Below are positions 1-6,151 of a DNA stretch of 9,570 bases, one piece after another. The notes under the pieces were generated by a model. That model saw only the letters and a program-made list of their open reading frames with translations. It did not search any database and was not told the DNA's origin. A program made the position numbers and the translations under genes. How positions within the stretch are numbered: position 1 is the first letter of the stretch; each line of letters opens with the position of its first letter. The stretch is from contig DASZYR010000065.1 of assembly GCA_035545255.1 (NCBI GenBank), positions 1 to 9,570 on the forward strand, written 5' to 3'. Origin of the DNA: Dokdonella_A sp035545255. Lineage in GTDB: Bacteria; Pseudomonadota; Gammaproteobacteria; Xanthomonadales; Rhodanobacteraceae.

Positions 1-833
1 CGTTCGACGACGACTTCGCGCACGCCTTCGCCGACGCGGATCTCGGCGCCGGCGGCGATCGCGGCCTTCGCCATCGCCTGCGTGATCGCGCCCATGCCGC
101 CGATCGCGTGGCCCCACGCGCCCTTGACGCCGTTGACTTCGCCGAACACGTGATGCAGCAGCACGTAGGCCGAGCCCGGCGTGTACGGGCTCGCGTAGTT
201 GCCGACGATGCCGTCGAAGCCGAGCACGGCCTTGATCGGATCGCTCTCGAAGAAGCGCTCGAGGTATTCGGCCGCGGAGATCGCGAAGAGATCGAGGAGG
301 TCCGTGCGCAGCGCGGTGTCGATCGACGCGAGGCGCTTGCCGAGGCGGCCGGCGCGCAACAACTCCGGCATCGCCTTTCGCCAGCCGGCGTCGGTCACGT
401 TCGGCGGCGGCTCGAGCGCGAGCGCGCGCAGGACGTCGGCGATGGCGTCGAGCCGGCGCTCGTATTCGGGAAACCGGTCCGCGTCGCGCCGCGAGAACTT
501 CGCGATCTCGTCGAGCGTGCGACCCGCGCCGGTCGCGAGATACCGGCCGTCCGGCAGCGGCAGGAAATTGTTGAGCCTGCGCATGACGATCCTGAGGCCG
601 TGCGCTTCGAGATCGAGATCGCGGATCACCTTCGGCTGCAGCAGCGAGACCGTGTATGCGGCGACGGAGTTGCGGAATCCCGGATGGAACTCTTCGGTCA
701 CCGCCGCACCGCCGACGACGCCGCGGCGCTCGAGCACGAGCACCTTGAAGCCGGCTTTCGCGAGATACGCGGCGCAGACGAGGCCGTTGTGGCCGGCGCC
801 GATCAGGATCGCGTCGTAGCGGGGATTCGTCAT
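1..833 (-). CDS. FAD-dependent oxidoreductase, phytoene desaturase/PYROXD2-like (C-terminus off window)
   Basis: The gene reads leftward from an ATG at 833-831 and runs off the window, so about 277 N-terminal residues are visible. It opens with a Rossmann dinucleotide-binding fold: residues 6-17 read YDAILIGAGHNG, the GxGxxG motif that binds the FAD pyrophosphate. An acidic Glu35 ends the second beta strand (VLVLERR) and binds the ribose, and a GG pair at 41-42 (VVGGAAVTEE) follows. Further in, a WGHAIGGMGAITQAM stretch matches the conserved region of bacterial proteins annotated as NAD(P)/FAD-dependent or phytoene desaturase-like oxidoreductases, whose human relative is PYROXD2. The substrate cannot be told; no carotenoid genes are nearby. 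There is no signal peptide, so the protein is probably cytosolic. No good Shine-Dalgarno lies close to the start. A CATAAT hexamer sits just upstream on the minus strand, which could mean a very short leader. It is divergent from the HipA-like gene. Confidence 0.88.
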   Translation of the reverse strand, partial: MTNPRYDAILIGAGHNGLVCAAYLAKAGFKVLVLERRGVVGGAAVTEEFHPGFRNSVAAYTVSLLQPKVIRDLDLEAHGLRIVMRRLNNFLPLPDGRYLATGAGRTLDEIAKFSRRDADRFPEYERRLDAIADVLRALALEPPPNVTDAGWRKAMPELLRAGRLGKRLASIDTALRTDLLDLFAISAAEYLERFFESDPIKAVLGFDGIVGNYASPYTPGSAYVLLHHVFGEVNGVKGAWGHAIGGMGAITQAMAKAAIAAGAEIRVGEGVREVVVE

Positions 834-881
834 GAGCGCATTATGCGGCAGCGGCTTCCTCGTTGCCGTCGGATCTCGTTT

Positions 882-968
882 GTCGTCATTCCCGCGAAAG
901 CGGGAATCCATTTGCTCTTTCGCGCAACTCAAGCAAAATGGGTTCCCGCTTTCGCGGGAAATGACGAC
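882..968. repeat. REPIN-like inverted pair of REP palindromes
   Basis: Two copies of one palindromic unit face each other. The left arm begins GTCGTCATT at 882-890. The right arm, read on the minus strand, begins with the same nine bases at 968-960. Each arm holds a 7-bp inverted repeat with a 4-nt loop, TTCCCGC-GAAA-GCGGGAA (889-906, and 943-960 in mirror). Similarity continues inward through CCATTTGCT / CCCATTTTGCT, leaving a spacer of about 15 nt. The arms differ by an extra T and a T/C change. This matches the short 'GTCATTCCCGCGAAAGCGGGAATCC' palindromes widespread in proteobacterial intergenic regions. Such elements are non-autonomous and in other systems are moved by RAYT (TnpA-REP) transposases; none is encoded here. 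The element can fold into one long hairpin in either strand, between two divergent genes. Confidence 0.85.
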
Positions 969-993
969 GCTGCTTGCCGCTGACGCACGACTC

Positions 994-1770
994 TTGAGAA
1001 CCGTCACCGCCACCCGCTACGTCACGCCGCTGCGCGAAGGCGGCTCGCTGCCGGCGATCGTCGAGGCCGACGATCAGGGCATGTACGTGCTGAAATTCCG
1101 TGGCGCGGGCCAGGGTCCGAAGGCGCTGATCGCCGAGCTCGTGGCCGGCGGGATCGCACGCGCGCTCGGCCTTCCGGTGCCCGAGATCGTCTTCGTCGAG
1201 CTCGACGCCGAGCTCGCGCGCACCGAGCCCGATCCCGAGATCCAGGACCTCATCAAGGCGAGCAGCGGCCTCAACCTCGCGCTCGACTACCTGCCGGGCG
1301 CGGTCACGTTCGACCCGGTCGTCGAGCCCGTCGACACCGAGCTCGCGTCGAGGATCGTCTGGTTCGATGCGCTCGTGACGAACGTCGACCGCACGCCGCG
1401 CAATGCGAACCTGCTCGTCTGGCATCGCAGGCTCTGGCTCATCGATCACGGAGCGGCGCTCTACTTCCACCACGCGTGGGACGACTGGCTCGCGCGCGCG
1501 GCGGCGCCTTTCGCGCTGGTCCGCGATCACGTGCTGCTGCCGCGCGCGGAGAAGCTTGGCGAAATCGATGCCGCGCTCGCGTCGCGGCTCGATGACCGCA
1601 CGATCGACGGCATCGTCGACGAGATTCCGGCGGCGTGGCTCGGCGCCGACGCGCCGTTCGCCGATCATCGCGCGCACCGCGGCGCTTACGCGACATGGCT
1701 CAAGCGGCGCCTCGCGGCACCGCGCGCATTCGTGGAGGAGGCGATCCGTGCCCGCGCACGCGACCTATGA
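994..1770 (+). CDS. HipA-like mini-kinase (HipA_2 family)
   Basis: Predicted 258-aa protein kinase of the HipA/PI4K-like fold, lacking the N-terminal subdomain of classical HipA. With TTG 994 as residue 1, the ATP-binding Lys is probably K34 (YVLKF), with a candidate partner Glu48 in the next helix. The catalytic loop is N130-V-D132-R133-TPR-N137, equivalent to HipA NxDRHxxN, and the metal-binding Asp is D151 in LIDHG. The active site therefore looks intact. The reading frame stays open upstream to an ATG at 832, but that stretch translates the REP element (FPRKRESI-type read-through). ATG 961 also lies inside the repeat. Similarity to the family as I remember it starts at LRTVTATRYVTPLREGGSLP, so TTG 994 is preferred although no clear Shine-Dalgarno precedes it; ATG 961 (269 aa) is the alternative. 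It overlaps the next gene by 23 nt. No HipB-like DNA-binding antitoxin is nearby, and the substrate is unknown. Confidence 0.85.
   Translation: MRTVTATRYVTPLREGGSLPAIVEADDQGMYVLKFRGAGQGPKALIAELVAGGIARALGLPVPEIVFVELDAELARTEPDPEIQDLIKASSGLNLALDYLPGAVTFDPVVEPVDTELASRIVWFDALVTNVDRTPRNANLLVWHRRLWLIDHGAALYFHHAWDDWLARAAAPFALVRDHVLLPRAEKLGEIDAALASRLDDRTIDGIVDEIPAAWLGADAPFADHRAHRGAYATWLKRRLAAPRAFVEEAIRARARDL
1734..1740 (+). promoter_or_regulatory. Ribosome binding site for the DUF3037 gene
   Basis: GGAGGAG lies 7 nt before GTG 1748, inside the end of the kinase reading frame. It is one of the strongest Shine-Dalgarno sequences in the window. It fixes the GTG as the start of the second gene and implies translation coupled to the kinase. 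Confidence 0.75.
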
Positions 1771-2149
1771 CTACGCGGTGATCCGCGTCGTGCCGCGCGT
1801 CGAGCGCGAGGAGTTCGTCAACGTCGGCGTGATTCTCGCCTGCCAGGACGAATCGTTCCTCGAAGCGCGCATCGAGGTCGACGAGGCGCGTCTCGTCGCG
1901 CTCGATCCGGCGCTCGATCTCGCGACCGTGCGCGCGCATCTCGCGACGATTCCCGCGATCTGCGCGGGCGGAGAATCCGCAGGTCCGATCGGGCGGCTGT
2001 CGCGGCGCGAGCGTTTCGACTGGCTGACCGCGCCGCGCAGCACGATGATCCAGACCTCGCCGGTCCATGCGGGCCGCTGCACCGATCCGCGCGCGGCGCT
2101 CGAGCACCTGATGCGCGCGATGGTTCGCGCTCCGGCGGAGCGCACGTGA
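1748..2149 (+). CDS. DUF3037 family protein, partner of the HipA-like kinase
   Basis: A 133-aa cytosolic protein with no signal peptide or membrane helix. The N-terminus YDYAVIRVVPRVEREEFVNV, followed by GVIL and an early Cys (ACQDE), is the hallmark of DUF3037. It continues with an acidic, Asp/Leu-rich helical middle and an RLSRRERFDWLTAPRSTMIQ segment also typical of the family. Its molecular function is not known. DUF3037 genes are repeatedly found directly behind HipA_2-type kinase genes. Here the GTG start lies 23 nt inside the kinase gene with a strong Shine-Dalgarno, so the two are co-translated and probably act together, for example as kinase and substrate or regulator (inference). 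The gene stops 9 nt before a palindrome that probably ends the transcript. Confidence 0.85.
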   Translation: MPAHATYDYAVIRVVPRVEREEFVNVGVILACQDESFLEARIEVDEARLVALDPALDLATVRAHLATIPAICAGGESAGPIGRLSRRERFDWLTAPRSTMIQTSPVHAGRCTDPRAALEHLMRAMVRAPAERT

Positions 2150-2158
2150 GAAAGCACC

Positions 2159-2186
2159 CGTCATCCCGGCGCAGGCCGGGATGACG
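2159..2186. repeat. Single REP-like palindrome between convergent genes, probable bidirectional terminator
   Basis: A perfect 12-bp inverted repeat, CGTCATCCCGGC and its complement GCCGGGATGACG, is separated by GCAG. It fits exactly between the stop of the plus-strand DUF3037 gene (2149) and the stop of the minus-strand secreted-protein gene (2201). A strong GC hairpin at this place would suit termination on both strands, although no long T-run follows. Its sequence (TCATCCCGG) resembles, but is not the same as, the TCATTCCCGCG units at 882-968, so it is probably another member of the same broad class of REP-like palindromes. Confidence 0.75.
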
Positions 2187-2200
2187 AAGCGAGGCACGGA

Positions 2201-2971
2201 TTACTGCGCCGGCGTCAGTGCGAGATTGTCGATCAGGCCGCGCGGCGCCGACGGCTGGCCGTCGTACGTCGCATAGAGCTTCAGGCTGTCGAAGCTCCCG
2301 GCGCTGACGCTGAGCGTCGTCGTCGTCGGATTGTCGCGGCCGCCGCCGTCCGCAATCGTCAGGACGTCGCTCGCGACGACCTTGCCGGCATCGAGCGCGT
2401 CGAGGTGGAACTCGATCCGGCCCCACGGGCCGTTCTCGTAGTAGGCGAGGTCGACGGACGCGGCGCGGGCCGGGACATCGAGATCCATCGTCACGCGCAC
2501 GAGCGGACCGATCGAGAGGTTCGGGCCCGGAATCCAGACCGATCCGAACGTCAGCGTGTTCGGCGAGCTGCCGAAATCCGGGAAATCGACGAAGAGATCG
2601 GTCGAATCCTCGATGATCAGCTCGTCGCCGACATCGTCGGCCGTGAACGTGCTGCCGTCCGGGAAGACGCCGCCGATGCCGTTGACGTCGTGGTAGGAGA
2701 CGCCGTTGTACACGGTGCTGGTGCCGAGCGTGCCTTCGACAAGATCGTCGTAGTTGCTGATGACCGGCAGCGCGATCGGGATGCAGACGGAGCCCGGCGC
2801 GTTGCTGGTGCAGATCGCCGTGCCCACCGCGGGCGCGGAGGGCTTGAAGCTGCTGAAGGCGGGGCCGCCGCTCGCCGGACCTCGGACGGGGCCGGCGAAC
2901 GCGCAAGGTGTCGCGATCAGCGCGAGCAGAAGCAGACGTTTCGGAAATTTCGGAATGGCGTGATGCATCAT
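2201..2971 (-). CDS. Secreted protein of unknown function with signal peptide
   Basis: A 256-aa protein read from ATG 2971-2969. The frame is open further upstream to 3037, but the start chosen gives a clean signal peptide and has AGAGG about 9 nt before it. Residues 1-26 are a Sec signal: positive KR at 11-12, then LLLLALIA, ending in AFA before Gly27. The mature part is Gly/Pro/Ser-rich at its start, has two cysteines (C54, C63) that could form a disulfide, and then alternating hydrophobic/polar segments of predicted beta character. The C-terminus (SFDSLKLYATYDGQ ... GLIDNLALTPAQ) resembles the closing strands of the beta-sandwich found in many PEP-CTERM exported proteins, but there is no PEP motif, C-terminal helix or Arg tail, so it should be released to the periplasm or outside. 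I do not recognise a named family. It is last in the minus-strand series, 135 nt after the MFS gene, and may have its own promoter. Confidence 0.7.
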   Translation of the reverse strand: MMHHAIPKFPKRLLLLALIATPCAFAGPVRGPASGGPAFSSFKPSAPAVGTAICTSNAPGSVCIPIALPVISNYDDLVEGTLGTSTVYNGVSYHDVNGIGGVFPDGSTFTADDVGDELIIEDSTDLFVDFPDFGSSPNTLTFGSVWIPGPNLSIGPLVRVTMDLDVPARAASVDLAYYENGPWGRIEFHLDALDAGKVVASDVLTIADGGGRDNPTTTTLSVSAGSFDSLKLYATYDGQPSAPRGLIDNLALTPAQ

Positions 2972-3056
2972 CTTGGGTACCTCTTGCGGTGCTGGGGGAG
3001 GAAAAGCGCCGGTGGAGGACGCCCGTAACTGCGCCAACCTAGCCGGCCGGCGCGAA

Positions 3057-3070
3057 AACGCTTTTGCGTT
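3057..3070 (-). terminator. Weak hairpin downstream of the MHS-type transporter gene
   Basis: On the minus strand AACGC-AAAA-GCGTT forms a 5-bp stem with a tetraloop, followed by two more T's, about 37 nt after the stop of the transporter gene. It could be a weak terminator separating that gene from the secreted-protein gene. The stem is short and the T-run poor, so support is limited. Confidence 0.25.
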
Positions 3071-3106
3071 CGGTGTCGAACTCGTTTCCTGGACGTTTCA
3101 TTTCCG

Positions 3107-4420
3107 TCAAACCGCCGGCGCGACCGTCCGTGGCGATGCGATCGCGGCGGACGCGATCCAGGCGGCCGTCACGATGCCGACACCGCAGAGCGCGGCGACG
3201 TAGTGCGCCGGCGCGAACGGGTGATCCTTCATGAGGAGCGTCACGAACAGCGGCGTCAGCCCGCCGAATATCGCATACGCGACGTTGTAAGCGAAGGAGA
3301 TCCCCGAGAACCGCACCGGCGGGGGGAATGCGCGCACGAGGACGACCGGTATCACGCCGACGACGCCGACGGAGAACCCCGCCACGGCATAGAGGCCGTC
3401 GAGATGCACGGTGCTCCGGGCGAGGCCGAAATACAGCGCGTACGTCGTCGCGAGCAATGCCGCGCAGCCGAGCATCAGGAGGCGCTCGGCGCCGAACCGG
3501 TCCGCGAGCCAGCCGAAGACGACACAGCCGATCGACAGCCCGAGCGTCGCGAGGCTGTTCGCGGCAAGCGTGTCCGCAGGCGCGATCGCGAAGAGCTTCT
3601 GGATCAGCGTCGGCGTCATCAGCATCACGACGACGATCGCCGCAGTCAGCACCCAGGTCAGCAGCATCGACACGATCACCGCGCGGCCGTGACCGGCGAG
3701 CACGACGCGCAGCGGCAGGCCTTCGACGAGCGCGCGGCGCCGGCGCATCTCCTCGAACACCGGCGTCTCGACGAGAAGGCCGCGCAGGAACACGGCGAGA
3801 AAGCCGAACACGCCGCCGACGAGGAACGGAACGCGCCACGCGAACGCCTGCACCTCCTCGGCGCTCCAGGTGCGGTTGACGAAGGTCGCGATCAGCGAGC
3901 CGAGCAGGATGCCGACCGTGAGGCCCGATGTCAGCGTGCCGCAGGCGAATCCGACGCGGCGCGGGGGCACGTGCTCGGAGACGAACGTCCACGCGCCCGG
4001 AATCTCGCCGCCGACCGCCGCCCCCTGGAGGATGCGCAGCGCAAGCAGCGCAAGCGGCGCCGCGTAGCCGATCGTCGCATAGGTCGGCAGGAACCCGATC
4101 AGCAGCGTCGGGATCGCCATCAGGAACACCGAGAGCGTGAACATCCGCTTGCGTCCGCTGCGGTCGCCGAAGTGCGCCATCACGATGCCGCCGAGCGGGC
4201 GCGCGAGATAACCGGCGGCGAAGAGGCCGAACGTCTGCGCCTGGCGCAGCCAGTCCGGCGTCTCGGGCGGAAAGAAGAGCTGGCCGATCACCGACGTGAA
4301 GAACACGAAGATGATGAAGTCGTAGTATTCGAGCGCGCCGCCGAGCGCGGCGAGAACGAGCGTGCGCGCGTCGCTTCGCGTCAGCAGGCGATCGGCGGGA
4401 TCCATGGCCGGTTCGGGCAT
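3107..4420 (-). CDS. MFS transporter, metabolite:H+ symporter (MHS) type
   Basis: A 437-aa inner-membrane permease with about 12 hydrophobic segments. Features typical of the MHS family (relatives of the citrate, proline/betaine, shikimate and dicarboxylate symporters) are visible. They are EYYDF in helix 1 (residues 31-35), the ARPLGG motif (73-78), the MFS loop 2-3 signature HFGDRSGRKRMF (83-94), and RILQGAAVGGE (129-139) at helix 4. A second, degenerate loop signature, GWLADRFGAERLL, starts the C-terminal half. The substrate is probably an organic acid or amino-acid-like compound taken up with protons, but it cannot be read from the sequence. Starts at ATG 4420 or ATG 4405 are both possible; neither has a clear Shine-Dalgarno. 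The 87-nt gap to the upstream peroxidase contains a small AT-rich island (TATATG, minus strand, near 4450-4456) that could be a -10 element, but no matching -35 is seen. Confidence 0.9.
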   Translation of the reverse strand: MPEPAMDPADRLLTRSDARTLVLAALGGALEYYDFIIFVFFTSVIGQLFFPPETPDWLRQAQTFGLFAAGYLARPLGGIVMAHFGDRSGRKRMFTLSVFLMAIPTLLIGFLPTYATIGYAAPLALLALRILQGAAVGGEIPGAWTFVSEHVPPRRVGFACGTLTSGLTVGILLGSLIATFVNRTWSAEEVQAFAWRVPFLVGGVFGFLAVFLRGLLVETPVFEEMRRRRALVEGLPLRVVLAGHGRAVIVSMLLTWVLTAAIVVVMLMTPTLIQKLFAIAPADTLAANSLATLGLSIGCVVFGWLADRFGAERLLMLGCAALLATTYALYFGLARSTVHLDGLYAVAGFSVGVVGVIPVVLVRAFPPPVRFSGISFAYNVAYAIFGGLTPLFVTLLMKDHPFAPAHYVAALCGVGIVTAAWIASAAIASPRTVAPAV

Positions 4421-4507
4421 CGGATTCGTGCATTCATGGCGAAGGCGCACATATACCACGCCCGCCGCGGCCCGCAGGAGCGGCATCGTGTGCCGGCGAA
4501 AAAAGGC

Positions 4508-4990
4508 TCACCGCAACGCCGCCGCGACATCGCCTTCGAGCGACTTCGGCGTGTCGGTCGGCGCATAGCGTTTCAGGACCGCGCCATCCTTGCCGACGAG
4601 GAACTTCGTGAAGTTCCACTTGATCGCCTCGCTGCCGAGAAGGCCCTTCGCCTCGCGCTTGAGATATCTGTAGAGCGGGTGCGCGTCCGCGCCGTTGACG
4701 TCGATCTTCGCGAACATCGGAAACGTCACGTCGTAGTTCAGCGAGCAGAAATTCCTGATCTCTTCCTCGTCGCCAGGCTCTTGGTGACCGAACTGGTCGC
4801 ACGGGAAGCCGAGCACGACGAATCCCCTGTCCTTGAACGAACGGTAAAGCGCCTCGAGCCCTTCGTACTGCGGCGTGAAGCCGCATTTCGAGGCGACGTT
4901 GACGACGAGCACGACCTCGCCGCGATACGCGTCGAGCTTCTGCTCGTTGCCGTCGATCGTCTTCGCGCTGAAATCGTGGATCGATGCCAT
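4508..4990 (-). CDS. Glutathione peroxidase family protein (thioredoxin-fold peroxidase)
   Basis: A 160-aa cytosolic peroxidase that reduces H2O2 and organic hydroperoxides, full length for the bacterial family. The catalytic residues are Cys36 in NVASKCGFTPQY, Gln70 in FGHQEPG, and Trp125/Asn126 in KWNFTKFLV. The peroxidatic residue is Cys, not selenocysteine. Cys64 (FPCDQFG) and Cys82 (NFCSLNY) are also present; Cys82 sits where thioredoxin-dependent members carry the resolving Cys, so thioredoxin may be the reductant in spite of the name. Residue 65 is Asp where many members have Asn. The ATG at 4990 has GGAG 6 nt upstream. It follows the second M19 gene by 38 nt and is probably co-transcribed. 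Its TGA is followed 3 nt later by six T's on the coding strand, but the stem before them is too short to call a terminator. Confidence 0.95.
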   Translation of the reverse strand: MASIHDFSAKTIDGNEQKLDAYRGEVVLVVNVASKCGFTPQYEGLEALYRSFKDRGFVVLGFPCDQFGHQEPGDEEEIRNFCSLNYDVTFPMFAKIDVNGADAHPLYRYLKREAKGLLGSEAIKWNFTKFLVGKDGAVLKRYAPTDTPKSLEGDVAAALR

Positions 4991-5028
4991 GGCCGGCTCC
5001 GGTTGCAGCGGCAGTGTAGCGCGTTCGC

Positions 5029-6147
5029 TCAGCCCCAGACCTCGCCGAAGACGCGCAGGAAATTGCCGCCGAGGATCTTCGCGATCCGCGCGTCGGAATG
5101 CCCGCGCGCCGAAAGCTTCGCGGCGAGCAGCTCGAACCGGTTCGGCGCGTCGAGATCGGGGATGAAGAAGTAGAGCCCTTCGGCGCGGCGGCCTTCCCCG
5201 AAGTAGCCTTGCGCGACGGTGTCTTTCATCAGCGCGAGATTCTGCTTCTCGAACTCGGGCGTGCGTTCGGTCGACGCGATGCCGCCGTCGGTGCCGATGC
5301 CGACATGGTCCTCGCCGCAGACGTCGATCGCGTGCTCGATGTGGCGGATCACGTCGATCGCCATCGGCTGGCCCTCGCGCACGAGATACGGCCAGAACAT
5401 GATGCCGATGACGCCGCCGGTCTTCGCCATCGCGCGCAGCGTGTCGTCGTCGGCGAGCCGCGGCAGGTCCGAAAGAGCGCGGCAGCCCGAATGGCTGATG
5501 ATGACGGGCGCCTTCGACGCCTCGATGCCCTCTTTCATCGTCCGCTGCGAGCCGTGCGCGACGTCGACGACGACCTTCCCGGCGTTGAGCCGCTCTACGA
5601 GTGCATGGCCGAGCACGGAGAGGCCTGCGTTGCCGGGCTCGGTCGAACCGTCGCCGACGAGGTTGCGGCGGTTGTGCGTGAGCTCGACGACGCGAAGGCC
5701 AAGCTCGCGGAACACGTCGACGCGATCGAGCTCGTCGCCGATCGGTTCGGCGCCCTGGAAGCGAAGGATCAATCCGAGCTTGCGCTCGCGATGCGCGCGC
5801 TCGACATCCGCCTTCGTGCGCACGAGGAGGAACGCCTCTTCGTGCGCGTCGATGCGGGCGCGCACGCGCATGAGATCGCTGATGGCCTGATCGAAGTCCG
5901 AATGCACGTTCGTGACCTGGAACAGCGTCGCCGAGAGTCCCGAGGCTCGCGCCTCGGCAAGCTCGCGCGCGACGGCCTTCTCGTCGAGGCCATCCTCGCG
6001 GAGCACATCGAGCCCGCTTTCGCCGTCGATCGCGATGACGTCGCGGTAGCCTCGCCAGACGGGCGCGCCTTGCGCCGCTTGCGCGCGGAACGCCGGCGCG
6101 AACGCGGAAATCGCGGCGAGTTGCAGGAAACCGCGGCGCGCGATCAT
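5029..6147 (-). CDS. Tat-exported M19 (membrane dipeptidase) family protein, downstream copy
   Basis: A 372-aa member of peptidase family M19 (renal dipeptidase-like, TIM-barrel amidohydrolase fold). The N-terminus MIARRGFLQLAAISAFAPAF is a twin-arginine signal, so the folded protein is probably exported to the periplasm with metal bound. Family landmarks present are His158 (ELTHNRRN), His198 (VDVAHGS), His219 and Arg230 (IISHSGCRALSDLPR), and Asp287 (VGIGTDG). Two conserved sites are changed. The N-terminal HxD metal ligands (IDGHND in typical members) read IDGESG (41-45), and the bridging Glu of the IEGGHAL region reads FQGAEP with Gln131. The bimetal site therefore looks incomplete, and dipeptide hydrolysis should not be assumed. 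It lies 4 nt after the upstream paralogue with no clear Shine-Dalgarno, so translation is probably coupled. Confidence 0.9.
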   Translation of the reverse strand: MIARRGFLQLAAISAFAPAFRAQAAQGAPVWRGYRDVIAIDGESGLDVLREDGLDEKAVARELAEARASGLSATLFQVTNVHSDFDQAISDLMRVRARIDAHEEAFLLVRTKADVERAHRERKLGLILRFQGAEPIGDELDRVDVFRELGLRVVELTHNRRNLVGDGSTEPGNAGLSVLGHALVERLNAGKVVVDVAHGSQRTMKEGIEASKAPVIISHSGCRALSDLPRLADDDTLRAMAKTGGVIGIMFWPYLVREGQPMAIDVIRHIEHAIDVCGEDHVGIGTDGGIASTERTPEFEKQNLALMKDTVAQGYFGEGRRAEGLYFFIPDLDAPNRFELLAAKLSARGHSDARIAKILGGNFLRVFGEVWG

Positions 6148-6151
6148 GGCG

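Noticed and set aside
832..993. N-terminal extension of the HipA-like kinase from ATG 832
   Set aside because: This part translates the REP repeat (FPRKRESI-type read-through) and overlaps the divergent oxidoreductase start; family similarity begins at 994.
994..1770. Classical HipBA toxin-antitoxin system
   Set aside because: No HipB-like helix-turn-helix gene on either side, and the kinase lacks the HipA N-terminal subdomain.
2972..3037. Start of the secreted protein at 3037
   Set aside because: It would put 22 unlikely residues before a clear signal peptide; ATG 2971 has a better Shine-Dalgarno.
3203..5173. Very long plus-strand open frame of 656 codons opposite three genes
   Set aside because: Arg/Glu/Ala-rich composition with no domain; it is the antisense shadow of the MFS, glutathione peroxidase and M19 genes in GC-biased DNA.
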